A stretch of 64,000 nt of DNA, from positions 63,809,322 through 63,873,321 of the forward strand of contig NC_086250.1 in NCBI RefSeq assembly GCF_021018805.1, read 5' to 3'. Positions within the stretch are counted from its first letter, which is position 1. Each line of letters opens with the position of its first letter. A program made the translations under genes and the position numbers. Source of the stretch: Prinia subflava. Lineage: Eukaryota > Chordata > Aves > Passeriformes > Cisticolidae. Shown here in pieces: positions 50,750 to 62,029 of this stretch. Under the pieces are notes generated by a model that saw nothing but the letters and a program-made list of their open reading frames with translations, had not been told where the DNA came from and searched no databases.

Positions 50750-50950
50750 TGTCATGGTTTAACCCCGGAAAGCAAAGGAGAACCAAACCAGCCACAGCCA
50801 GCTGACCAGGGGAAGAAAATTTCTATTTCAGGTAAACCAAGGAAAAACAGATCTGCAGGTCAGGCAATGCAAATTTATACAGGCAAATCTGACAACTCAG
50901 TCCCCAAGCCTGGCCAGCTCAGTACAGAGCCTGTGGCCTGCTACTAGAAA
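50750..50950 (+). mobile_element. ERV (ERVL-type) LTR 5' fragment
   Basis: The start TGTCATGGTTTAACCCCGG is the hallmark opening of a large avian ERVL-type LTR family. The U3-like wording that follows (AAGGAGAACCAAACCAGCCA, CAGCTGACCAGGGGAAG) fits. I find no U5 end or second copy of the flanking ACCAT, so the LTR is truncated or its right edge is unclear. The 68-codon frame inside it is incidental. Confidence 0.6.
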
Positions 50951-52780
50951 TAATGTCTTACAGGAGTGCACAGGTAGAGCTTGTAAAGGTTCAAACTGTT
51001 ATCAGTAAAAATATCAGTATGGCCTTGCCTATATATCACAGTAAATACAAAATAACTCTTCATAGTCCAGTTAAAAAGATCTATCCTGTCTACTGCTGAA
51101 GTTTCAGATCAAGTTAAAAAGAATATCCATACAAACAGTTTTCTGATGCAAATATTTGAGTGCACTCGGGCACAAAATTTCCTCTGAGGCAGAAAGCTTG
51201 ACAGATATTCCAGGACATTTAGAAATTTTGTTTTTGTCTCATACCCCTAAGATATCTAGAAGTTTTTAGGAAAAGCTGAACTAACACTGAGGTTAGTTCT
51301 GGACTAAGATTCAACAGTGCTTTTCAGGCACTGTGAATAATAACTAGCTTCAAAGACACTAAAGTTTTCCTAATGATTTATGAGATTATTAATATTTTCT
51401 AACATAGTTCCATAATATCTAGAATGTGGTGGGCAGGCATCTTCCAAAGTATTTTGCAGAAACATGAAAATTTATGTTACATGAAAATGAAAACCTTGAA
51501 TTTGTCTTTTTTTTCATGTATTTTCCACTGCAATGCCCCAAACCATTCAATTTCAGCAATGCCAAGCTGAACTTACCCCCCCATTCAGTTAACTACCCTT
51601 TCTTTCTAAGATGCTTTTGCTGTTGTCTAGGTCTGTATATCATTTTCCAGGGCTGTGAGCCAAATGACACTTGCAGAAAGCTCTGCTTTGCCATGATCCA
51701 ACGAGTTTCCTATAACCATACAGAATAACACACTAATTTTGCCAAACACATCTTCTGTGTGTTCTCTCTATATATGGCCTAATTTCTCAGAAACACCTTA
51801 CTGAGTATTTGCCAAAGTCTGTCAAGGAAAAGGTGAATTATGCTTTTAATTTTCTCTAATTGCACAGGGCTAAAACAACATTTGTATAAAGTAAGCCTTT
51901 GATGAAAGTGTGAATTACTACTTTTCCATTGCTGGGTATCACCCTAGATTCACTTTCAAAGGCAAGCACCAGTGTTAGCCCCAGAAGTGCATTTCCAGCC
52001 ACAGTTTTAATGGTTTGCAGAGAGTTAATATTACACAGAATCTGAAGAAAGGACCTGCCAGTCAATTTGTCTGGGAATCTGTATGTCTTTGTAATCTGTT
52101 ACCAATTAAAAGAAACTAATCAAATCACAACTTTTTGGTTAGTCTCCCCTTGTAATGGTGTAAACAGGAAAGTAGTTCTAAATGCTTATCTTATTAAATA
52201 TTCCGTTAAATGATTTAGTAAGTTAAATAAAGCTGTCTACTCTTTCCTGATAAGTGATCTTTACTTTTAGAAACAAAGTATCATATATTCAATCCATATT
52301 TACATAAAGATTGATATAGTTTAAAATAATAATGTGGTAGACTAAAGAACAGTGGGTGTGCTATGAAGCAGTGAATGGTTGCAATAAAATCTATTAACAA
52401 AATGGCAAAATCTGCCCTGAATTTTGTAGTTGCCAGCAGAGCATAGAAGAATGAAAATAGCTCTCCTTAGCCTAGACTCACATGGTCTGTTACACTTTTT
52501 CCATGCCAAATGTAAAAGTCAGCTTACCATAAGAAGCTCAAGCAATACAGATAAAAGAAGTTGGATTAATTTTATCAGTTGTAAAATACAGATCTGAAAA
52601 TGGTATACAGAGCTGGGCTTCCCAATTACTGCTCAGCAACATTTTTCATTCAATCACATCATTAACTTCAAAGGTATCAGAATTATTCAGACATGGTTTA
52701 TTTCTTCTGAACCATGGTACAAGTAAAAGGCAATTGAGTGATAAAACTGCATTTTACCAAACAAATATTTTTTTCCTTCT
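50951..52780. other. AT-rich unique DNA, nothing recognised
   Basis: No repeat or gene is recognised. Short frames lack domains. Confidence 0.45.
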
Positions 52781-52782
52781 CT

Positions 52783-52848
52783 CTCTTTTTTGTTGTTGTT
52801 GTTTTTTGTTGGTTTTGTTTTGTTTGTTTGTTTTGTTGTTGTTGTCTA
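52783..52848. repeat. (GTT)n/(GTTTT)n low-complexity tract
   Basis: About 65 bases of T with regular G form GTT, GTTT and GTTTT repeats. The complement is an AAC/AAAC tract like those at 2281 and 14199. It may be the decayed tail of a minus-strand retroposon. Confidence 0.93.
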
Positions 52849-53303
52849 TGGGTTTAGGTTCATTTCCACTTTTAAGCCTAGATTTGAAAAATGTATAGTC
52901 AATCTTTATTATGCAATGGTTTTTGTATTGACAATAACCATGAAGATCATATTCTGGTGTCAATGCACTTCTCTGATTTAAACATAGAGATTCAGATCTG
53001 AAATCTAATTCAAATTACATGTGATTCACACTACAAGCCAAGTAGATATTTTGTCAAAAAAATGTAGTTTCTACAATAATTTTAATAGAAACTTGTTGCA
53101 GTGTGCTTTTGCTTTGGATTTTTGGCTAGCTTTCTGTTTCGTCTACTGGTTTGTAACTGCTTTTTAATACACTGTATGTCTTCCCTAGGCATATCCTCCT
53201 CCATTCCCTATAATGGTGCCCATCTTTATTTGTATCAGTCTGTACTATATTTAGACCTGTGTCCTAATTGTTATTCATTCTGTTTTGTGTCAATCCTTTT
53301 ACT

Positions 53304-53870
53304 TGTCAGCTAGCCTCTCCCTAGGGATTTCCCTATTGGCCCCAAGTGCCTATCTCCTCCCTAATCTCCTCCTTTCCCAAATTGTCAATCCCCCCAAGTT
53401 CTTACCCCTTTCTCCAGAACCTTCCCCATCAATCATTCATTACTCAATGCTTTATTGGTCCCTGTGTGTCATTCCCCTCCCCTGTTCCCTCTGATGGGTT
53501 TATATGAGGATAACCCCACCTTGGACTCCTCCCTAGCAATAACAACTCTTAGTGCTTGTTTGTCTTGTACCACCTCCCCTATAAAACCTCCTGGCTGTCC
53601 CTTGCCCAGCGTCTTGGGTGTCTGGTTTTAGTTGCTTCAATGCTGTCAATAAACCATATCAACTTCACCCCAGATCTGTTCCACCTCTGTGTCATCTCTG
53701 TGCCCAGAAAAGCGACAGCTGAGAGTTCAGAGCTCCGGGGGAAGTGTCGCTGCCCTGGTGCCCTGGCACCATCCCAGAAGCACGCACTGCGACAGGAACT
53801 GTTCTCTGTTTGGGGTAAAAAGCAGACAGGCAGCTTAACGTGTACTGTGCCAACTTAACTGAAAGGTTGT
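53304..53870 (+). mobile_element. ERV LTR, approximate ends, with TATA box and poly(A) signal
   Basis: The block carries the standard order of a retroviral LTR. The U3 part has CCAAT-type ATTGG boxes (CTATTGGCCC near 53333 and TTATTGGTCCC near 53453) and a TATA box CTATAAAA at 53579-53586. About 65 bases downstream lies AATAAA at 53648-53653, followed by a U5-like GC-rich stretch (53690-53790). I chose TGTCAGCTAGCC (53304) as a possible TG start, but no target duplication supports it, so the true start could be upstream. Its right side abuts the LTR at 53883. No gag, pol or env sequence accompanies it. Confidence 0.6.
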
Positions 53871-53877
53871 TATATAT

Positions 53878-53882
53878 AGAGC
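53878..53882 (+). repeat. Target-site duplication AGAGC, left copy
   Basis: AGAGC immediately precedes the TG start of the LTR at 53883 and is repeated exactly after its CA end (54551-54555). Confidence 0.85.
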
Positions 53883-54550
53883 TGTCTTGGGTTGAAAAAT
53901 GTAACCAAAATGTGTATTCTATTTTCATCTGATGAAGTCGGTTGGGAGATATTGTTCCTTATCTCTTGTAACTCTAGGGGCCTTTGGAGGGCTGATGCCT
54001 TCTGTTAATGATAACAGAAGGCATCAGATAACCTGATGACACCAGATAAGGCAGTGCCTTCTTATCTCTTCTTCCACCCACCCTGCTCCGAGGGCTATCA
54101 CCTGTGAATGGGCCATTTAAGGCCTCTCACATTATGTAATGAGTTGATAACATCACCTCATTCCATTGTGAGATGCTCCACCCAGTGGGAGGAGCCAAAG
54201 CCTTTCCACCAAGATAAAAGCAGCAATCCCAAACCCCAAGGGAGCCTGTTTCCACGGAATTCCCAGAGGATGATTGGACCCTTTCTTGAGGATCATCTCT
54301 ACTTCAATGGAGCCACAACCGTCACTCTGGGGGTATTTATTCTGGGCTGCTTCCAACACCCTGACCAACAGGGTGTCAGGTTTGCATTCTGACTCTGTCA
54401 GTGGTCCTTTGTACTATTGCATTTATCTTATTTTATTTTTATTTTATTTTTATTTTGTTTTTATTTTATTTCTATACTTCTTGTTTGTTCTCTCTCTATT
54501 AAATTGTATTTCTAACTTGGAGTCTCACTGGTTTTGCTTTAACCAGCACA
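53883..54550 (+). mobile_element. Solo ERV LTR, complete, 668 bp
   Basis: The element starts TGTCTTGGGTTG and ends CCAGCACA, giving the canonical TGT...ACA short inverted ends. It is flanked by the exact 5-bp duplication AGAGC. Five base pairs is usual for ERVL-class integrations. Inside, a TATA-like ATAAAAG lies at 54214-54220, an ATTTTATTTTT-rich stretch at 54425-54470, and ATTAAA (a poly(A) signal variant) at 54498-54503, with about 47 bases left for the R/U5 part. No second LTR or viral gene follows, so it is a solo LTR left by recombination. It contains a perfect 16-bp hairpin at 53992-54027. The wording resembles songbird LTR families; the subfamily was not determined. Confidence 0.88.
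53992..54027. repeat. Perfect hairpin in LTR U3 (16-bp stem, 4-nt loop)
   Basis: Left arm CTGATGCCTTCTGTTA (53992-54007) and right arm TAACAGAAGGCATCAG (54012-54027) are exact complements around ATGA. A second, imperfect stem (AGATAAGGCA with TGCCTTCTTATCT) follows at about 54044-54067. Confidence 0.97.
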
Positions 54551-54555
54551 AGAGC
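54551..54555 (+). repeat. Target-site duplication AGAGC, right copy
   Basis: It exactly matches 53878-53882 and follows directly on the CA end of the LTR. Confidence 0.85.
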
Positions 54556-57082
54556 ATATAAAGCTAAAACAATTGTTTGCAGTTGCAACTTTGTTTACAT
54601 CCATGTTGAAAACTGTGATGCTTAGTTTTTCATGGGATTGTTCTTAGCTATTTGATTCAATGACCCTATGAGAGACAGCAATATATTTTAACATGAGGAA
54701 AATTAACTTCAGCTAATTTGACCACTGTTGTGAGCTGAACTAGCTGGGCAGCACATATCTGTTTTCATAACAGGATACCAAAGTGTGGCATTATTTCAAA
54801 TTAATCTTCAGAAGTTTCAAGGAATCTAATTTTTATTCTTTAAAATTCGGACATTGGCAGGGTCTCATAGCCTACTCTTTATTTAGGCATGAAGGTACAT
54901 TCAGATTTTTCCCATGCAAAATCAGTATTTGCAGGTTAGTCTCATGCCTTACGTTAACCTTTTATCTGAGTATCAGATTTTAGTCCTCTAGTCATTGTTC
55001 TGATATCCAGGGTCTGGCAGAGACTTTGGATCTAGTTAAGCCTCTTTTCACATAATTCTTTCCTCTGGACACAGAGGAAGATGCAGAGAAACCTCCTTGT
55101 TCAATTTTAGGGTTCAACTATCAGCCAAATTAAGGCAGTTAACAGCTGGAAAAATGCTGATGGGTTAATAATCCTTGCTTAATATATTTGTCCCACCCCA
55201 CTCATAGTTAACTGTCTAGAAGTGTTTTCTTCATCTACCCAGTTGCATTATTAGGTGGTCTGTGAGTAGTTGAAAAGGTATTTAATAAGGATCAAAATGA
55301 TAGGTCACAGCAGATCAACACTTGGTATCATGCATGCAATGAAACATGCACGGTGCCTTTGTTTGATCTGTGTGTGAAAACTGATTATTTCAGAAATCTG
55401 AGACACATTAGTCAGAAAATTCTGTCTGATAGGCTGTAGTGTCATCTCATCGATGAAAGTTCAAATCTCTCTCTGTTAAGAATGCATTGAGGCAAATTTA
55501 AGTTCACAGAAAGAAAAAAAAAAAGCCAACATGAGATATTACATACTATCTGTGAGAAATGACAGAGGTTTTCTCTTTTTAGCTCTACTTTCCTGAAATT
55601 CATCTCACAACTTCTCTTCTTTGTCTTTGTCTTCTCCATCCTTATTTTCTATACATTCTTATAGAAAGTAACTGAAAGCCTATGAGTATCACTGCTTGTT
55701 ATTTACTGCAGATGTAGCTATAGCTGGCTTTGTGGTTTGTTATTTCTCAGCAAAATTCTCCTTGACACTTCAGTTCTTAGCTTTATTACTTACAAATCCT
55801 TGTAGTTCACTTTCTTGCTTCACTGTGAGGTTTTTAAAGCTTGGCTACCTCTGCATAACTTAAGTACTCTTCTCTCTGTGATAATTAGTCATCTGAAGCA
55901 TAAACAGTCCTCCTCTCTAGGTTAAGCTGGTGTCAGCATGTTGTGTTGGCTGGAGTCTTGCTTGTGTTTGTCTTCACTTATGTTCAAAGACTAGACCTTC
56001 CAAAATGCTGTGGGGTAGCCTGTGCAGACCTCCACATGCTCACCTCTTTTTGTACAGGCTCAGCCTTCCACAGACCATTTCAGTGCTGAGTGGAAAGTTT
56101 TCCTTTGGCTTTCCCTGCTTTGAAATATACATGCTCTAGCTTTCTTAGAAGTCTACAATGTTTCACTTGTCTCAAAGGGTTCCTGGCAGAATCCTTCAAT
56201 GTCATTTTTGTGTTTAACACATGACTTGGCAACAACTTGTGTTTGCACGACTGGGATGAGACCTTAAACACTTCGAGGTTAAAGGATCTTTCAGTAGTGG
56301 GTGGGCATATTGTGTAATCCTCTTTTACAGCAATTACATTTTCATATCTGAATTCTACTTAGTCTGCATTAAAAGGTCCTTCCATCATCACAACAGCTTT
56401 CAAGTATTCTGGGTGGCAACTCTAATAAATAAATCATAGAAGCAAACTATATTTATAAAAAGGCTTTTTTTCCTACTATAAAATCATAATATGCCTACAA
56501 GCTTTATAAGCTATATCAAAATTGTTAATGATGCAATAGAGCCATGTTTTTGATTGTTTGGGTTTTTTCCACCTCCAGAGCTGGTCATGGAGAGTACAAT
56601 CAATTCAAACAATGATATTTACTCAAATACAACAGCACCAAGCCTTAGAAACTGTAAAACATATATTATGTCTGAGATATCCTTCACTGAAAATAAGACA
56701 AAATGGAAGAACAGCAGTTTCTTAGTGCTGATCTGTACTTGGCAAATTTTCAGAAGTTCAGCATTATTCACATGTATACCTGTAACCTTTTACATAGTCT
56801 GAGCCTAATAAGGAAGTTTTTGTACTGTAGTCCTTTATAAAATGGGCTCAACCCATATTTTTAAATTGTCTATTAAATAAAATCAGAAACTGCAAAACAA
56901 AAACTAATAAAATTATGCATGTCTACTACAGATGAGAAGGCACACACAATGTAATTTGATTGTGTGGCTACTCAGAAATAAAAATTTTGGAGCCGAAGAT
57001 GTAAACCTTATTGGGTCATTATTGACTAAGAAACTGCATAAGATTCTGAAGCCATGATATAACATTATTCTCTTTAAGGATT
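54556..57082. other. AT-rich unique DNA, nothing recognised
   Basis: No gene or transposon is recognised. Frames are at or below 82 codons and lack domains. Confidence 0.5.
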
Positions 57083-57107
57083 AAAAAAAAAAAAAAAAAA
57101 AAAAAAA
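57083..57107. repeat. Poly(A) run, 25 bases
   Basis: The run is uninterrupted and lies 18 bases left of the 3' end of the minus-strand CR1 at 57126. CR1 elements do not carry poly(A), so it is probably of separate origin. Confidence 0.95.
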
Positions 57108-57125
57108 TCCACAAAAAAACCAGTC

Positions 57126-57564
57126 ACAGGATCACAAAATATGCTGAGTTGGAAGGGACCCAGGAGGACCATTGAGGCCAAGTTCTGACCCTGTGCAGAT
57201 CAGCCCCAGGAGTCACCCCGTGTGCCTGAGAGCATTGGAGAGCATTGTCCAAACACTTCCTGAACTCTGTGACCACTGCCCTGGGACCCTGTTCCAGTGC
57301 CCCAACACCTCTGGGGGAAGAAGTTATTTCTGATATCCAACCTAAACCTTCCCCAGCTCAACTTCAGGCCATTCCCTCAGTCCTGTCACTGTCACCACAG
57401 AGCAGAGATCAGTGCTTGTGCCCCCCTTTTCCCCTCATGAGGAAGTTGTAACTGCAGTGAGGTCTCCCCTGAGTCTCCTCCAGGCTGATCAGACTAAGTC
57501 TCCTCAGCTGCTCATCCAGCTTCCCCTCAAGGCCCTTCACCATCTATGTTGCCCTCCTTTGGAC
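57126..57564 (-). mobile_element. CR1 LINE 3' end, minus orientation, about 440 bp
   Basis: The plus strand reads the complement of CR1 from its tail inward: CAGGATCACAAAATATG (decayed octamers), GAGTTGGAAGGGACCCA, CTTCCTGAACTCTG, CCTGTTCCAGTGCCCCAACA, TCTGATATCCAACCTAAACC, CTCCTCCAGGCTGATCAGAC, CTCAGCTGCTCATCCAGCTT, and TGCCCTCCTTTGGACA. This is another CR1 subfamily. The antisense frames of 63 to 68 codons across it are shadows. The right edge merges with A-rich low-complexity sequence. Confidence 0.95.
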
Positions 57565-58560
57565 AAAAAAACCCAAGCAAATCCCAAAAAACCCCAAATC
57601 TGAATGCCTCAGCAAAGATAAATGTTAACAAAAATTAAATGTATTAATTGAAATGATACTCTGGTATAAATTTTAAAATTGAAATTTTGAATCATATCAA
57701 AATTCTACTGAGAAGTAAGGTTAAAGAGTTGACCAGGAAATGTAGAGAATCCAAACATGGCTAATATGTTTAGTAGATAAACAGTAGCCCCTCAGTAGAA
57801 AGTGTGATAACATTGTTTTACTGACATGTAGGACTTGACAGAATTTAAATTTATTAGTCTTTTATAAACCCAACTTAATTATAAACAGTGACCAAATAGC
57901 CACAGTAATTAAACAACAGGTGGCCAACGCTGCTTACAGATCACAAAATCTTCGTGCCACAAGTCTTTGTTTTGCTGCGATCACCAGAGGGAAGTAAACA
58001 TCTGGAAGCCTCAAACTAAAGCAAACAATTATGATGGTGAATCATAGCTCAGCAAGAAAAGAAGAGTATGAAATAAATTCTAGTATTCATTCTGCCATCT
58101 TTGTTATTTTTAAGGAGTAAACTTTTAATTGAAATAAGAAGATCAGAGACTTCTAACAAGAGATGCAAGTTAGGAATATATAAACATATTGAGATAGTGG
58201 AACCTACTAGCTCTGCCATCAAGAACTTCACTGGCAGAAGTTTATGTCATTCTTAATAATTTCTATAAATACACATCAGCATTGCTATACAGTCACATTA
58301 TCAGTCACACATTCCACTCCACTTTCTGTCTTTTTAGGGTGTTTTAATTTTATTTTCCAGACAAATCTGCTCTGTGCCCTAGACAGTAACACCTTCATTT
58401 CTACATCTCTGTGATACCAACAAGGACTGGATCTTGTTAGAGAATGGTGCTATCAACTGAAACACGCAGGGCAATAAGCACTCCTGTGGTAGTGATTTGC
58501 AAATGCCATTATGCAGCCACAATCTGTTAATATTATTATTTAAATGGATAAGACAGGGAA
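57565..58560. other. AT-rich unique DNA
   Basis: An A-rich patch at 57566-57600 follows the CR1. A weak CTCF-like word, TCACCAGAGGGA (57980-57991, two mismatches), is present. Nothing else is recognised. Confidence 0.5.
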
Positions 58561-58650
58561 GAGAAGGTGCGGGAAGGTGCGGGAAGGTGCGGGAAGGTGC
58601 GGGAAGGTGCGGGAAGGTGCGGGAAGGTGCGGGAAGGTGCGGGAAGGTGC
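58561..58650 (+). repeat. (GGGAAGGTGC)n decamer minisatellite, 9 units
   Basis: Eight exact GGGAAGGTGC units (58571-58650) are preceded by one variant unit, GAGAAGGTGC. Each junction forms a CpG, giving CpGs spaced exactly 10 bp apart. The decamer is one GGGAA pentamer plus GGTGC, so it is related to the array that follows. Frames across it (Arg/Gly/Glu/Lys-rich) are artefacts. Confidence 0.98.
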
Positions 58651-58795
58651 GGGAAGGGAAGGGAAGGGAAGGGAAGGGAAGGGAAGGGAAGGGAAGGGAA
58701 GGGAAGGGAAGGGAAGGGAAGGGAAGGGAAGGGAAGGGAAGGGAAGGGAAGGGAAGGGAAGGGAAGGGAAGGGAAGGGAAGGGAAGGGAAGGGAA
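58651..58795 (+). repeat. (GGGAA)n pentanucleotide satellite, 29 units
   Basis: Twenty-nine perfect GGGAA units follow directly on the decamer array. The strand is pure purine. Regular GGG runs two bases apart meet the G-quadruplex pattern many times over, and the homopurine run can also form triplex DNA. Confidence 0.99.
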
Positions 58796-59249
58796 ATATT
58801 CAAGCTAACTTAAAAGATCAGAGGCAGTGATAAAAAGGGAGCGTCATACAGCTCCGTTTTTTCTTCCACTTCTGCAGCACTGTAGCTGACTCTCCATTGC
58901 AGGATATATTTTGTTTAATGTAGATATCTCCCGGTCAGCTTCTTCTCCAGGTTTCTTCAACAATCTAACATTTCTAGGTACTTCCATGCTTAGAATTTTA
59001 TTTCCTTTTTGAAAACCCTAGAAATGTAATTTCTTGCCATTCATTTCATGGACAGGCTCTCTAAAGCAATTTGTGTCTATCAATCTACAAATTCAGTCTC
59101 CTTTGAAGTTCAGAGCTGCAGCAGATTCAAAGCATTTCCAGAGTGTTAAGAAAGATTTTATAAGGCAATAGCATGATGACATATGGGTCTAGAGAGGAGA
59201 GAGGGAGAGGCCAGAAGAGCTGGCAATGAATTTGAGCCCCCTTTTTTAG
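58796..59249. other. Unique DNA, nothing recognised
   Basis: No repeat or gene is recognised between the GGGAA array and the poly(A) run. Confidence 0.5.
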
Positions 59250-59300
59250 AAAAAAAAAAAAAAAAAAAAAAAAAAAACAAACAACAACAAAAAAACCCTT
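59250..59300. repeat. Poly(A) run (28 A) followed by AAC-rich tail
   Basis: Twenty-eight uninterrupted A residues (59250-59277) are followed by CAAACAACAACAAAAAAACCC. This looks like a retroposon tail, but no element body is recognised to the left. Confidence 0.93.
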
Positions 59301-60476
59301 CATTTTTTGTTGTATGATTGTTTACTTTCAGCAAATTGGAAATGGGATAGAAATGGAAGGAGCCAAAACAGCAGGTTAAATGTTTATGAGTTAAGAAATT
59401 CTTTGTGCCTACAGCACCTCAGCACTTCCAGGATGGAAGGATTAGAGCCTCTATGTGGAGCCAGTAATTGTCAATGCATCTTATGCACAGGAATTAAGCT
59501 AGATAAAAGGCAGGTGAGCACCAAGGCAGAAACACTGAATGGAAATGTTTACCCTGAAAGATAAGAAAAAAGTAGATACAGAATGTGCTAAGACATTGTA
59601 TTTAAAAGTATTCTTGTTTTTATATTATATGGAAATATTAAGCTAAAGGGAATGGCAGCAGCAAGGTAGTATCACTTCAAAACTCAGTAAATGGTAAACA
59701 AGGTTTTCCTTTATGGAATTAAACCAAAAATCAGAAGAAGCAATCAAAATTAAGGAGAGTGCTAACTATTTAAGCACAAAGTATAGCTTAATTTATTGCA
59801 TATCAAATAAATTGATATTTATTCTTAATTTTATGGGATGATGTTTTCATTTATAAGACTCTGTTATAATTATTTAAATTTTTAGAAATGTGTATTGTAA
59901 AAGCAATTCTGAATCATCAAAAATCACAAAAGTTTTAGACTGGAATGAACTGGCCTTCATGAGCACTTTCACCTCAATTTTGCCAGAGACTAAGTCGTGA
60001 CTGAGCAGCCAATGGTTTCCTGGACTCCCCTTGTCCTTCCAGATCATCAGCAGTATATTTCCTTTTTCTGTGTCCATAACCTCAAAAAACAAGCCTTCTG
60101 CACCTATGGGCCCTCACAGTCTGCTCTTTGCAGCTGATAAGCCATCATTCTGCCCTCAGCATCCTTCACCAGTTGCAAATCAAACCAAATCAAGGTTTGG
60201 TCTTCCCAGTTCCACCCCTATGTGATCCTTCTACATTCCTTATGGGCAGACCCTCCCTGCTTCTGCCCTCCCCACATTCTCTTTTTGCCTTTTCTCTGTC
60301 ATTCTTCATTCAGCTAAGCTGGCATCCTGCTGTTCTTCACAGGGAGTTTCTTGTAAATAAACAGTTCTGTATTACAATGGACTGTTTTTCACAGCTTTCA
60401 GTCACAGGGGCAGAGACTGACATCAGTTAAGCTGCTTAAACCCACTGTGTTCAGTGAAGGTACTCAGTTAGTGCCA

Positions 60477-60492
60477 GACCCAGATCTGGGTC
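60477..60492. repeat. Perfect 16-bp palindrome
   Basis: GACCCAGATCTGGGTC equals its own reverse complement. No repeat family is recognised around it. Confidence 0.95.
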
Positions 60493-60685
60493 ATTCACAG
60501 AGTTTTAATTAATTAGGATCTACAGTGATGAAATTATTCTGTCCATGAAACCCTGTACAAAATGTATTTACAATGTTTTTTATTCAGTACTTTGGCATAA
60601 AAGTTGATACACTGAAGCACTGAAGTAAGCATGATTCTGTGAAATGGATAACTGCATTTTGCAATACATTCCCTAGGCTGGATTT

Positions 60686-60704
60686 TGTGTGTGTGTGTGT
60701 GTGT
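60686..60704. repeat. (TG)9 dinucleotide microsatellite
   Basis: A short uninterrupted TG run, likely length-variable. Confidence 0.95.
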
Positions 60705-62029
60705 TAAAACACTTACTAGAATTATTTATTAGCATAGTAATTAGAATTAATTATTAGAATATTTAATTCTATTTTAGTTTGAAAATGAATTTTTAGTTTG
60801 TTTTATAGTCACAATACACAAGTAAATCTATCCTTAACATATATACATATGCCACCTCCTTCTAGTAGCATGGGTCTGCATATATCTACAGGCAGAAATA
60901 TGAAATTATCTCCTCTGAATTCTTAGAAAATGGAACATACTTGCATATCCTCCACAATATTTTTTCAGTCTATGGCATAATATCATATTACTGCAATTGT
61001 GGTTTTCACACACATAGTTCTCCATTTGAACAGAACAATAGTGGTCTGCAGAATTTTGCAATTGTAAAAATAAGTATTCAATGGCATATAATAGATCTTT
61101 ATATGTGAGAAAAAAATCAGTGTCTCTCCCTATTATGTTGCTCCATAGCTAAAAATTTGTTCCTGTTCCTAAAAAAACATGGAAATACAGAACTTGAAGA
61201 GATCATATTCATACTTCACCATGTCTATTTGCAATGTTGCATCATACTAGTTTTACTTCTGTAAAAGATTTAGAATTATTATTATTGTTATCCACCTATT
61301 ACTTCACATCAGAAGCTTGATTGTGTTACCAACAATGACAGTCTTTTGTCTGATGGAATAAGATTTACTAAAAATACTCCAATCTATCACTCTGGCTAAT
61401 AGTGAGGGGCTATTGAGATTCAGTTTCATTTTTCAGTCTAATTATTATTATTACTTATATATACCTGGCAACCAGTGTGTTTTTTACTTATTTTAATTAT
61501 AGAGTAGGATTTTTAAAAAGGGCTAATTTAACTTTTGAAATAACTATGATGTGCAATGTGGAATAAATTTATTTTCATGGAATTATAAACCATGATTTAT
61601 TGTTATAATTAGGTAATCAGTATCAAATATCCATATACACTATCAAATGAAACTGTACAGATATTTTAAAAATTGATTTTGCCTGTGTATGTGGTTCTAT
61701 AAAATTTAGAGTTTTCTAAATTTCAACCAGGAGAGGTTCAGCTTACAGAAAGCTGGCCACTTCTAATATCCAAATTTGAGTCTCTTAAGCAGGGAGTCTG
61801 TGCAGCTATTGTCAAAAACATGTAAACACTGGTAGCCTGTTCTTTAACACAAATCTCTTTCAAATAACTGTGTCAGTACCTGTGGAAAACCAGGTCAATT
61901 TATGACATTTAGATTACACATATTGGAAGACAGATCAACACAAAACACAGAAGAAATCTGTCAAAAATTGATTGATCATCACATAAATACTAACAATAAA
62001 AATAATAATGATAACAATAATTTTCAGAA

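Larger units (their letters stand above)
59301..62029. other. AT-rich unique DNA with small repeats
   Basis: The block 59940-60390 is GC-richer. It ends with a pyrimidine tract, a TTCTTCACAG acceptor-like word and AATAAA at about 60355, but no open frame links these. A perfect 16-bp palindrome occurs at 60477-60492 and a (TG)9 run at 60686-60704. Confidence 0.45.

Noticed and set aside
58497..58830. Arg/Gly/Glu/Lys repeat proteins on plus and Pro/Phe/Ser repeats on minus
   Set aside because: All are translations of the GGGAAGGTGC/GGGAA array in several frames.
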